A DNA stretch of 64,000 bases from Anthopleura xanthogrammica (taxonomy: Eukaryota; Cnidaria; Anthozoa; Actiniaria; Actiniidae), in assembly GCA_964019055.1 (NCBI GenBank), contig OZ025220.1:7118620-7182619 (forward strand). Direction: 5' to 3'. Each line of letters starts with the position of its first letter. Position 1 is the stretch's first letter. Both the position numbers and the translations under genes were made by a program. The notes under the pieces were generated by a model. The model made no database searches and was not told where the DNA came from. It worked only from the letters and a program-made list of their open reading frames with translations. Of this stretch, positions 1-9,664 are shown piece by piece.

Positions 1-333
1 TCGACTTCGTGCGCTTTCAGAACGATAGGTGCATCAAAGATTGTACGGAATTTGAACATCTTTAGAATTTGAACAAAAGATGCTTGTATTTCATTGTTGT
101 GATTAACAACGAGTCGGGCCATACCAATGCACAACACTTACGTATGTTGAAATTATGACTTGACTACAACTATTGTTCAACTTAATGCCCTATGGATACT
201 AGCCTGTTCCAAACTCTCGTCATCATAGTGCATCGTGCGTAACCCCCCGGGGGTGAGAATAAAAAAGGAATCAAGCCTTCCATATTTGGTATAACTGCTT
301 TATGGCTGTATTTTCTCTTTTTAAATTACTAAG
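1..333 (+). other. Gene 1 intron 1 (3' part) with a dispersed repeat arm
   Basis: No coding sequence is seen. Bases 1-640 are almost identical to 43822-44460 in gene 4 (one difference noticed, near base 187). Bases 20-110 are one arm of the repeat containing the AGATTGTAC and GAACATCTTTAGAATTTGAA motifs, which recurs as inverted and direct copies in intron 1 of genes 2, 3 and 5. Confidence 0.6.
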
Positions 334-630
334 CTTCAGTGAAAACTACCAACAGTCATATCAAGTCTCATACAGATACCGAATATATGTTAAATGTGGA
401 TACTTGAACTGGGGAAGATGCACTCGATACAGGTAACAGAACTTGATGATGAGTTGATTAATGTACATTCGTGTCATAATGTTGGATGGTGAGGCTGATG
501 TGATACTCTCTTCTTGATACCCACAGCACTGTTTATAGGACTCAATATCGAACAGCTACGAGGACATCCTACAGGAAGCAATACCAATGCTGTAAAGGAT
601 GGAGTCAAGTGGGAGATCAGTGTACCAAAG
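334..630 (+). CDS. Gene 1 EMI-domain exons (334-432 and 527-630)
   Basis: Exon 334-432 reads [18 protein letters not shown]...GRCTRYR and ends in phase 2 at a GTAACA donor. Exon 527-630 reads [19 protein letters not shown] followed by [15 protein letters not shown] and ends in phase 1 at AAAG|GTAAAT. The order CTRYR, then a Tyr/Arg-rich stretch, then CC-GW and a closing Cys is the C-terminal two thirds of the EMI domain as in MEGF10 and Draper. EMI is an extracellular protein-interaction module that follows the signal peptide in this family. Confidence 0.8.
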
Positions 631-3600
631 GTAAATAACCTAATGCTAGGGTAGTCACTAGAATATCCTATAGAACACAATACCAATGCTGTAATGGATA
701 TGCTCAGTGACGTTTTACTTTCAGTTTCTACGATTCTGTTTTCAGCTATTTGTACTCAGCCTTAGATGCGTTGTTTATTTCGAACGAGCCACCTTAAACA
801 TCTAAATTATACTGATAAAGTTCCTGTGGTTTTAGCGAGTGTTGTCTTTCAGCTTTGCATGGGACTCGCTGCATACTTGCATGTTCTAGCTCGCACGCAC
901 GAAGGTGTTTTTTATGATCGTTGTCTCACATGCTAATGATTATTCTCCCAGCATGCTCTGTTGGTACCTACGGGCAAGGCTGTTCACAGACCTGTAAGTG
1001 CACGAATAACGCCACGTGTGACGTAATAGATGGGAACTGCACGTGTTTACCAGGAATTGGCGGGAAATACTGCGAAGAACGTAAGTAAACAAACGATATT
1101 ACATTTGTTTTACTTTACCGCTTATCACTTCAATATCGATCAAGAGAATATCATATACTGTGACGAGCATCTGACTCGGGAAACTAAGTAATCACTCTGA
1201 GTCATCATTATTCTCCCAGCATGCTCTGTTGGTACATACGGGCAAGGCTGTTCACAGACCTGTAAGTGCACGAATAACGCCACGTGTGACGTAGTAGATG
1301 GCAACTGCACGTGTTTACCAGGATTTGGCGGGAAATACTGTGAAGAACGTAAGTAAAACGAACGATTTTGTAATGGCTGCCACTGCGGATCAAGGGGAGG
1401 GGTGCAGGGGGTGCGCAACCTCCCATCCCCTCCCCCAACCCGAGCAACTTTACCCCCCTATTTTGAAGATATCCAATACCAAATAATGATATATTTCTTT
1501 GTTTCTGAAGGTTGCACCCCTCCCTGGGCGAACTTTGTGCCCTGCACCCCACAAAATCCTGGATCCGCCCCTGTGGTGGTATCTAGCGAAAGATTTCTCG
1601 TTCACTAGCCTCATTTGTTAGTACATCAACATGGCTGCCATGTCTTTGCAATTAACTTACATTACAAATGTCAAATTAGCTTGCTAGTATATAAATTAAT
1701 GTTTGACTTTAACAGTTCTTCCAACTGAACCAAATGCCAATGAAGATCAATATCAATGCTGTAATGGATATGCTCAGTGACGTTTTACTTTCAGTTTCTA
1801 CGATTCTGTTTCCAGCTATTTGTACTCAGCCTTGTGTGAACGGCACGTGTACAAAACCAGATTACTGCTCGTGTTACTCAGGTTACTATGGTAATCTGTG
1901 TGAAAGAGGTATGTACCAGCACACCTAACATCATTGTAATATTTCTCAATGCTGTTTGTGTTTATTTCCTTTTCTTCCTCGTCAGACTGTCCTTCACATA
2001 AATGGGGACCACACTGTAAACATGACTCTCTCTGTCAAAATAACGCTAAATGCTCTCCCAACACTGGTATCTGTACGTGTACCCCAGGGTGGGAGGGAAA
2101 GTACTGTGACAAAACATGTGACCAAGGTTACTATGGTGACAAATGTCTAAAAATATGCACCTGTCTTAATGGAGCGACATGTGACCCTGTTAGTGGTAAC
2201 TGCACATGCGCACCAGGGAAACAAGGACAGCGGTAAGTTTATTTTCTGATCCCTAATGACATAGACTGTCAGACCACAGGGATACCAACAGTAAGTGTTT
2301 TGCTTTCTATTCATGTCCTTTTCTCAGCTGTGAATCAGAATGTTCTCGTGGGTGGTATGGGCAGGATTGTGCAGTGAAGTGCGCATGTCTGAATGGAGCT
2401 TCATGTGATCACGTGAACGGCACGTGTAACTGTACAGCTGGATGGACGGTAAGTACGTTTACGTGGATGCTGTTTGAACCTGAACAATAAGTATTATCAG
2501 AAAAGTATCATTTCCACTTATCTTTGAAGTGTAAATTTTCAAGCTAAAATGTATCTGGTTTAACTAAGACCTGACGGGGTTGAAGTAAATTTCAATTTTT
2601 GATTTATGTATTCTTTTTGTTACATATCCAGGGAGACATTTGTAACCAAAAGTGTCCCGAAGGTACATATGGATACCGCTGTGCACTAACATGTCTAAAC
2701 TGTATGCATGGTGCAACCTGTGATCACGTGACGGGGGTGTGTGACTGCAGGCCTGGTTACAGAGGAAAGAGGTTTGTAATTTGATATACAATAGGACCCC
2801 AATAGTGATTCAATACCTTTTACTGAATTCTTCTGCCTAGCTTAATCCTCCAATAGAGATAGTGGAGAGCTAGTGGGAAGTTTTTATCCCGGCTCTAGAT
2901 GTCTTTGGCTTGCGGTTCAGACGCTTATCTAAACCGAATTAGCCACATATCGCAGTTTGCGGGAATGAAGCACCCTCTACTACATATCATTTGTTTAATC
3001 TTGACAAACGGTTATTTACCAGATGTGAAGATCTTTGTGAAAAAGGAAAATATGGTCTCAAGTGCATTGGCGATTGCGCATGTCAGAACAATGCCACGTG
3101 TTCACCAATAGATGGTTTCTGTAACTGCACCTCTGGATATATGGGCAAGTTATGTGAGAAACAGTGTGCTGGTGGAGCTGGTGGTGTTGGATGTAAAGTA
3201 CAATGTAATTGTACGAAATGGGGAACCTGTAATCCATTCACTGGGGTGTGCGCGTAAGTACTAACAGAATACATTTCTTAGAACTGTAAAAACAACTTAC
3301 GCTTTCCGTGCGATTTGACTGGATTAGCAGTATGATGAAGCTCGCTATGATTGGCTCAGAAAGTGTCCCTTATTCCGAATCGTTACCGTGCCGTGTGCAA
3401 TTATCTAAACAAATTGTGGAAGCAATAATAATTATCTTTAAAATATCATTATTTTGTATGGCGCTTTTCAGCTGTCAGCCCGGACATATTGGTCCATCAT
3501 GTGATACACAATGCCCGGATGGAAAATATGGCCCAGGTTGCACAGGGAACTGCACATGTCAGAACAATGCAACATGTAGCAAGGTGGATGGGTCATGTGA

Positions 3601-6600
3601 CTGTCTACCGGGATGGACTGGTGTTGAATGTAACAATCCATGTCCGGCGGGTTACTATGGAAAAAACTGTCAATCAAAATGCTTGTGTCAGAATGGCGCA
3701 TCATGTGATTCTGTGACAGGACATTGTACATGCTTGGGGGAGTGGCAGGGGGAAGTGTGTAACATCAGTAAGTATGGAAAAAGTATTGCTATTTACGGTT
3801 TCTATATCCATAATTTCAGGTTTGAATTATCAAAATTTACTTTTTCTTTTACAGAATGCAACGACTGGACGTTTGGTGCGAGATGCAACAATCAATGTTC
3901 TTGTAACAGGACACTAACTGACAGGTAAAGGGTGTTATTAAATCTGAAGAAAAAGGTATTCACTTTTGCCATTATACTAAGGTGACGTTTTCATTTCAGA
4001 TGCCATGCTTTATCAGGATTCTGTTATTGTAAGGATGGCTTTACCGATAACAATTGTGACACAAAAATTGGTAAATATGTGCTTTGATGTTGCATTATGT
4101 AGAGGAACTCGTTATCTCACTCCCTCATTCACTTATTTTAATTTTATTATTTTTTGTTAGTTTGCGGAATTGGTCGCTATGGTAACAGGTGTGAAAAGAA
4201 GTGCAGTTGCAATAATAATTACTGTGACGTAATAACAGGTTTATGTAACTGCCCAATTGGGTATTCAAGACCAAATTGTCAAAGTAAGGGTACTTGCTGT
4301 TTCAATAACCGACTGCTTCTCTGTCTTGCATGCTAAACCTTGAAATATTGAGTTTCAACATTTCTCCAATTGTTTTTATCAGAATGTCCACAAGGTAGTT
4401 ACGGCTATGAATGTCAATATACTTGTCAATGTGCGAACGGTGCTACCTGTGATCACGTGACTGGGGCCTGTTCGTGTACAGAGGGTTGGTATGGTACTCT
4501 TTGTAAACAAGGTTAGTATGTCATTGTACTGGTAGTAATATTTATTTGTTAGAATTACACAATCTTTACTGAGCTAGTCCTTTTTGAATCCCACAGGGTG
4601 CCCAGAGGGAAGGTTTGGCTTAAAATGCAACAGTACGTGTACCTGCCAGCACGAATCATCTTGTGATCACGTGACAGGTGCTTGCCGGTGTTCACCAGGA
4701 TGGCAGGGGAAGCAATGTGAAGAAGGTATTAGACACATGACTCTTATTTATAGCCGATATTAAAAGCTTTACCTACTGGTCAATACACCGATTCCGAACA
4801 TAGCGGACACACGCGGACTGCCTGGATTGAGGAGGCGAAAACGAGGCTAGTCAGTCGTCTTTGATCTGTGGAAAGCTGGCTTTTCTGTTAGGAACGTTAA
4901 ACAATTCTTAATGCTTATAAACACCAGTAATAAAGATGAAGCTTCACTAGCCTCGTTTTCGCCCACTAGACCCAGGCCGTCCATTTGTGTCCCCCATGTT
5001 CTGAATCGTTGTATGATCAGCTTTTTCCTATTTTTACAGCTTGTAAGCAAGGTTTCTATGGAGAACACTGTGTGTCATTATGTCAATGTTTTGGAGAAAA
5101 CACAGCGTCTTGTGATCACGTGAACGGCGCATGCTACTGTAAACCGGGATGGACTGGACGCGAGTGCACCTTGTGTAAGGAATCTCTTTGTTCATAATAA
5201 TATTTTCCCTTAGGCTTTTTGCCATTAGAACTTGTGTCTGATCATTGAGTATTATTTGCAAAAATAATTTATTCCTATTTGTTACTTTTTATTCTTATAT
5301 GACAACGTTCTAGCAAAAAAATGTAAATAAATATATACACTAGTCGTAGCATATTGCAAGTGAAAGAGAAAAATAACTCGAAAGTGATTTTGGCTGCTGA
5401 AACTTGAAACTGCAGAAGAAGGGTACCCTATGAGAAAGTTGTTACAATCTAATATATTTCTATTTGTACATGAATTACTTACTTCATTATATTTTGTTAT
5501 CAGTTTGTCCACAGGGTACTTACGGCAAAAACTGTACATCCAAATGTACCTGTAGATCCATAAGTACACTTGAATGTAACCACAAGACAGGAGCGTGTAC
5601 CTGCAATGATGGATATATTGGTCAGCGGTGTGAAACCAGTAAGTGATCTTTAGTGTTGGTATTTGTTGGTATAGTGTTGGTAAAATTCTAAGGCGCTTTA
5701 CAAAAGGTGAATAAATATAATATATAAAACAAAATGTTGGTCATAGCATATCTAAAAAGTTGAGTATATCTAAAAAGAAAAAAGAAAAAATATATATATA
5801 TGAATCTAAAAATATCTACAAGAGTAAAACTAGTATTATTTAACCATATGCTTGTTCAAAAAGAAAAGTTTTAAGATTGCTTTTAAAAATATTCAGGCTA
5901 CTACTACTCTTTATGTCATATGGTAGCTGATTCCATAGCTTTGGTGCACAAATTGAAAATGCCCTATCGCCGTACGTCTTAAGGTTAGATGATGGCACCT
6001 TAAGGCAATGGGCTCGCGCATTCGTGCGCATCTTTCTGCGCATTTGTTTTTTATTTAGAATTGTATAATATATTGACCAAAATGTGAAACAATACACTGT
6101 ATTTATATAACTTGACAATTAGTCGCATGGCAGTCATTTTGTGTATGTTCGATGACTCGAGGCATGCGCGACAAAACCCATGGATTGGGCTACCTGTGTC
6201 CTTTCCGTTGGTCGCTCTTCATTTTGCGTTGCTTTACGACTTATATCTTGTAAATGAATACGGTGACCTATACAATTTTTTCCTGAATTCGATGTCTTTT
6301 AACTAAAGCTAGTACATATCGAAAAAAATAAAAAATCTATCGGTTTGTTTTCGAGAAAATCGTGAAACATCATCTAAAAAAGACTTGACATTCGCATGTA
6401 ATTTCGACTGTTTTTCAAGTTGGAAATGTCAAAACTTAGCATTTTTCCTGAACTTTGTGACATTAAACTATTTTTCAAGGAAGTTTATTTACTTTAGTAC
6501 CTCTGAAAGCCTCTGTTTTTCATATTGCAGCCACCAGAATTAAACTAGACGTAATACTTTGAGAAGCGTTGTTTTCGTTCTAGACTCGCTGGGGAGTGCC

Positions 6601-9399
6601 GTGTTCAAGCTAACATAGCGCGAAATCTATGTCGATGACCCCCGATTTTTGTTGTTGTTCTGTTTTGTCCATCTCAAAAACTATCTATATGCAAAATTAT
6701 AGGAAAATCTATCGGTTAAATTTGCGCGAGCCCATTGCCTTAAGCAAAAGCATATCAGAAGATCTTAATTGACGATCAAGAGATATCTAAGGTTGCTGGG
6801 TAGAGATAACAACAACGATTGCTATTCATGCTTTGGTAATTACAAGCAAGTTATTCATTTTCATTTAATTAAAATCAAAATAGCAATCGTTGTTGTCGCC
6901 CAACCCATGCAAAAGTGTGAATTCCTTATTTTTACATTGTTTATCGTCCTTATTAAATTACGCGTGAACATGGAATGTTTCAGAGCAATCGCTTAAGAAC
7001 TGACAATTCTAAGAGAGTTTAACGATGCACCTTAGATGCGTTGTTTATTTCAAACGAGCCACCTTAAACATCTAAATTATACTGATAAAGTTCCTGTGGT
7101 TTTAGCGAGTGTTGTCTTTCAGCTTTGCATGGGACTCGCTGCATACTTGCATGTTCTAGCTCGCACGCACGAAGGTGTTTTTTTATGATCGTTGTCTCAC
7201 GTGCTAATGATTATTCTCCCAGCATGCACTGTTGGTACATACGGACAAGGCTGTTCACAGACCTGTAAGTGCACGAATAACGCCACGTGTGACGTAGTAG
7301 ATGGCAACTGCACGTGTTTACCAGGAATTGGCGGGAAATACTGCGAAGAACGTAAGTAAACAAACGATATTACATTTGCATTACTTTACCGCTTATCACT
7401 TCAATATCGATCAAGAGAATGTCATATACTGTGACGAGCATTTGGCTCGGGAAACTAAGTAATCCCTCTGAGTTATCATTATTCTCCCAGCATGCTCTGT
7501 TGGTACATACGGACAAGGCTGTTCACAGACCTGTAATTGCACAAATAACGCCACGTGTGACGTAATAGATGGCAACTGCACGTGTTTACCAGGATTTATC
7601 GGAAAATACTGCGAAGAACGTAAGTAAAACGAACGCGATTTTACATTTTTATAACTTTACTACTTAAGTAAGACGAACGATCAAGCGGATCAAGGGGAGG
7701 GGTGCAGGGGGTGTGCAACTTCCCCCTCCCCCCAACCCGAGCAACTTTATCCCCCTATTTTGAAGATATCCAATACCAAATAATGATATAATCCTTTGAT
7801 TCTGAAGGTTGCACCCCTCTCTTGGCTGACTTCTCGTTCACTAGCCTCATTTGTTAGATAAAGGTTCAAACGCGTGCGTTTGAAGTTGTTTAAAAACTAA
7901 CCAAACCCTATTTTTATTGTTTCAATGCAAAAATTCTGGAAATAGGAACTCAAATAATCGGATTAAATTGATATCGAGTAATTTATATTTGCATCAAATT
8001 AACGTCGAACAATAGCTGTGCTGAGATAAAGCTTCTTAAAATTCCCTCATTGTCAACGATTTACCGGATAGCATAGTGATAAGTGAATGGACTGTAAGAT
8101 GTGAAGGGTTGAGCGTTCGAGGCTCGGTAGGGTCAATTCACAAGATTTCATTTGCGTTTTTTTAAAGGTTAGAATAGTCAATTCCTTAAGTTTTAAGACT
8201 TTAAGACTTCTATTGTGTGTCTAAAATCTCAAATAAATGTGCATTGAATTTCAAAATTTCAAAACTCTCAAATGTGTGTGTCTATGACTAGCTTGGCAAA
8301 AAAACTTGATGCAGGTCTTGAATTCAAAATTAAAAACCTGTCCCGGGTCTTCCGCCGAATTTAAGAACCTGCATTAAACAATGGAAATAGGGTGTGGTTA
8401 GTTTTTAATACCATCATGGCTGCCATGTCTTTGCAATTAACTTACATTACAGAAGTCAAATTAGCTTGCTAGTATATTAATTAATGTTTGACTTTTACAG
8501 TTCTTCCAACTGAACCAACTGGTGATGAAGAACAATTTGGTGAGCAGGACAGCTCTGTTCACCCAGGTGTTAGTGCTGGTGTAAGTCTTCTTTTTCTCAT
8601 CATCTTTATATCCATTACCGTTGCTATTGGTTACTGGATTTATCGAAAAAGAAAAAATTGGGTCATGCGCATAGAACCTCTCAAACCGACTAATGAATTT
8701 CCTGCTGCTGCGAGCTCAATGGAGCTTCACACTACCACCAAAAATGAACGTGACAAAAATGTTCCCTTGGAGACGAACTATATGGGTCTTGAAAACCGTG
8801 TCAGGGTTGGAGATGAGGGTACATACCAGTCTCTTCATAAGAAAGGCAGTTACCATGGATACGAATCCCCGAACGGTGAATCTGTTAGCACTCGTGTTTA
8901 TCAGTCACTCGATAGAAAACCCGACCCAACTTATCAGAGCCTCGCGAAAACTGGTCAGCAGCAACAGCCTGAAGGGAAAAAAGAGAAGGAAAATACGGTT
9001 GCCATGGAGACACACTATATGGGCCTTGGTAACCGCGTCAACGATGTTTATCAGTCTTTGAATGAAAAATCTGTTGGTAAAGATGAAAATGAACTAAGAG
9101 ACGATCTTAAACCACGAAGCCATGATAGAGGTTGTCATAGCGACAACCAACGTAACCATGGCGACTACCAACCGCTCAGCAAGCCCAATAAGGATAACGA
9201 TTATCAGAGTTTGGATACTAAGAAACAACTCTCCTCGGCAAATGGATTTGAATCGCCGGTATATGATAATACGCCTCAACACATCGATGATGAAGATGGG
9301 TTGTATAATGGTATGGGCCATGATTATGAACCGGTTAGGGAAGGAACGAATGAGGATGAAGCAGTGGATACGCCTTCTTACGAGATTTTACCCCCCTAA
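334..9399 (+). CDS. Gene 1: Draper/MEGF10-like EMI-EGF receptor with poly-ITAM tail (5' end outside window)
   Basis: Multi-exon type I receptor. Core exons read by eye: 334-432, 527-630, 1816-1908, 1986-2232, 2328-2448, 2632-2771, 3023-3253, 3472-3767, 3855-3924, 4000-4070, 4161-4283, 4383-4511, 4597-4725, 5040-5174, 5504-5638, 7223-7351, 7491-7619 and 8501-9399. All have AG/GT borders and their phases join without a frameshift. The visible product is about 1,090 aa: the last two thirds of an EMI domain, about 16-17 EGF-like repeats, a transmembrane helix and a tail of about 250 residues with nine YxxL/I motifs. EMI plus EGF repeats plus TM is the architecture of Draper/CED-1/MEGF10 engulfment receptors; Draper also signals through a tail ITAM. 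The signal-peptide exon should lie roughly 1.3 kb before the window, judged from gene 4, whose intron matches bases 1-640. An uptake or recognition role is inferred from the family. Confidence 0.85.
952..1348 (+). CDS. Two extra EGF exons of gene 1 inside the chimeric block (952-1080 and 1220-1348)
   Basis: Each exon is 129 nt, phase 1 in and out, with clean TCTCCCAG acceptors and AAC|GTAAGT donors. Each encodes one EGF-like repeat with six or more cysteines (start [10 protein letters not shown], end GKYCEE). They match the exons at 7223 and 7491 closely. They could be included in frame between the EMI exon (ends 630) and the EGF1 exon (starts 1816), adding two repeats near the N-terminus. 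Transcript data would be needed to tell inclusion from skipping. Confidence 0.6.
1376..1580. mobile_element. Small foldback element with GGATCCGCCCCTG-type ends
   Basis: The left end reads CACTGCGGATCAAGGGGAG and the right end reads CTGGATCCGCCCCTGTGG. GC-rich inner arms (GGGGTGCAGGGGGTGC and GCCCTGCACCCC) face each other. The pattern is a non-autonomous terminal-inverted-repeat element about 200 bp long. A related, decayed copy lies at 7676-7830 and an end fragment at about 60115-60145. Superfamily not assigned; the ends resemble hAT-type miniature elements. Confidence 0.5.
1816..5638 (+). CDS. Gene 1 main EGF-repeat exon run
   Basis: Thirteen exons encode a continuous chain of EGF/laminin-type EGF repeats, mostly with the pattern C-x-GxYGxxC-x3-C-x-C-x-N-x-ATCD-x-G-x-C-x-C-x-PGWxGxxC. 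Exons 1986-2232, 3023-3253 and 3472-3767 each carry about two repeats. Most others carry one; 3855-3924 and 4000-4070 share one. Exons from 4383 on are 129-135 nt, symmetric phase 1, so repeats can be added or skipped without a frameshift. The spacing matches the MEGF10/Draper atypical EGF repeats that form the ligand-binding stalk. No mucin exon or stop lies in this run, unlike genes 2-5. Confidence 0.85.
5685..5999 (-). mobile_element. LINE 3' fragment (C-terminal end of a reverse-transcriptase ORF)
   Basis: On the minus strand, before a stop near 5840, the sequence encodes [20 protein letters not shown] followed by [20 protein letters not shown]. This is the tail of the endonuclease/RT polyprotein found in CR1/L2-like non-LTR elements of animals. 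The downstream side (5690 region) has the motif GGCGCTTTACAAAA, also seen as GTGCTTTACAAAAT near 25720, which suggests a shared LINE 3' end. It is truncated and broken by an inserted element, hence inactive. Confidence 0.65.
6004..6739. mobile_element. TTAA-flanked 736-bp inverted-repeat element (MITE-like) in gene 1 intron
   Basis: The left terminus GGCAATGGGCTCGCGCA (6004-6020) and the right terminus TGCGCGAGCCCATTGCC (6723-6739) are perfect 17-bp inverted repeats. Each is flanked by TTAA (6000-6003 and 6740-6743). TTAA target duplication is typical of piggyBac-type transposons. No transposase ORF is present, so it is non-autonomous. It sits inside the antisense LINE fragment and is therefore younger than that insertion. 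Confidence 0.75.
7223..7619 (+). CDS. Gene 1 last two EGF exons (7223-7351 and 7491-7619)
   Basis: Two 129-nt phase-1 exons, each one EGF repeat ([20 protein letters not shown] and then DGNCTCLPG, ending KYCEE). They adjoin the membrane exon and correspond to the single exon 23625-23753 in gene 2. The pair is the likely source of the exons at 952 and 1220. Confidence 0.8.
7676..7830. mobile_element. Decayed copy of the GGATCCGCCCCTG-type foldback element
   Basis: It matches the left and middle parts of 1376-1530 (GCGGATCAAGGGGAGGGGTG, then the CCAATACCAAATAATGATAT block) but lacks the right end. Its place after the EGF exon is the same as at 1376, so the element was present before the block was duplicated. 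Confidence 0.5.
7894..8404. mobile_element. TTAA-flanked 511-bp inverted-repeat element in the last intron of gene 1
   Basis: The left end AAACTAACCAAACCCTATTT and a right end matching AAATAGGGTGTGGTTAGTTT form an inverted repeat of about 35 bp. It is flanked by TTAA at 7890-7893 and 8405-8408. It is absent from the equivalent introns of genes 2-4. No ORF for a transposase is seen. It contains a tRNA-like segment (8063-8131). Confidence 0.65.
8063..8131 (+). repeat. tRNA-like segment, probable tRNA-derived SINE head
   Basis: An A-box-like TAGCATAGTGATAAG (from 8069) and a B-box-like GCGTTCGAGGC (8113-8123) lie about 34 bp apart, as in RNA polymerase III internal promoters. The arms do not fold into a clean cloverleaf by eye, so a SINE head or tRNA relic is preferred to a working tRNA. 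Confidence 0.4.
8501..9399 (+). CDS. Gene 1 transmembrane and poly-ITAM cytoplasmic exon
   Basis: The acceptor GACTTTTACAG precedes TTCTTCC and the exon enters in phase 1. It encodes a short acidic juxtamembrane stretch, a helix ([20 protein letters not shown]), a basic stop-transfer IYRKRKN, and a long tail ending SYEILPP. The tail has nine YxxL/I motifs: YMGL, YQSL, YQSL, YQSL, YMGL, YQSL, YQPL, YQSL and YEIL. Eight form pairs with spacers of 11, 7, 7 and 8 residues (for example [15 protein letters not shown]), within the ITAM range. Phosphorylated ITAMs recruit tandem-SH2 kinases of the Syk/Shark type. That this tail does so is inference. An ATG upstream at 8488 lies in the intron and is not the start. 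Confidence 0.85.
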
Positions 9400-9664
9400 A
9401 AACGTTATAATAAACCTTAGTCTCTGGATTTCTCGTTTCACCAAACTCAATTTTGACAATGACGAATCCCGACAAACCCAAATTTACGGATCGGCTGATC
9501 ATCTACCAGTTGATCTTCGAAAAAATGTTAACCAATCAGAATCGAGAAAATGTGCAAAACTGAGGTGTCATCCTTAGTAGCCTGACGACTCGGGAAACCA
9601 TTATTTCTTTATTTTATTTCCCTACTCAATGAAGAATATCATAGTAAATGTGACGTCATTCCTA
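9400..9664. other. Gene 1 3' flank
   Basis: Closely matches the sequence after the stop codons of genes 2-4 up to GAAGAATAT, where those copies carry an inserted (AAT)n tract and LINE-like tail. No gene is seen. Confidence 0.5.
9409..9414 (+). terminator. Possible poly(A) signal AATAAA of gene 1
   Basis: AATAAA lies 10 nt after the stop and is conserved in genes 2-4 (for example 25410-25415). The position is unusually close to the stop, so a later signal may be used. Confidence 0.3.

Larger units (their letters stand above)
677..1765 (+). other. Chimeric insertion of receptor 3' material into the EMI/EGF1 boundary of gene 1
   Basis: Bases 677-764 carry an EMI-exon fragment ([10 protein letters not shown]), its intron and the first bases of the EGF1 exon. 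The same stretch recurs at 1739-1833, where the EGF1 exon is intact. Between them (765-1738) lies DNA matching 7029-8530: the same intron, two EGF exons and the first 37 bases of the transmembrane exon (1716-1752). That TM start is fused directly to the EMI fragment and soon meets TGA. This is a direct footprint of unequal exchange or a templated insertion between the 3' and 5' parts of such genes. The 1716 pseudo-exon must be skipped for the receptor to be made. Confidence 0.75.
5639..7222. other. Gene 1 intron with LINE fragment, MITE and a duplicated intron block
   Basis: No receptor exon is seen. The intron holds an antisense LINE 3' end (about 5685-6000 and onward) interrupted by a TTAA-flanked element (6004-6739). 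The segment 7029-7222 matches 764-951 closely and leads into the EGF exon at 7223. Confidence 0.6.

Noticed and set aside
8063..8131. Functional tRNA gene
   Set aside because: A and B boxes are present, but no clean cloverleaf or anticodon arm could be drawn, and it lies inside a TIR element.
8488..8500. ATG at 8488 (and equivalents at 24483, 39601 and 52490) as start of a separate membrane protein
   Set aside because: It lies in the polypyrimidine tract directly before the TTTTACAG acceptor. Phase and homology show an internal exon without its own signal peptide.
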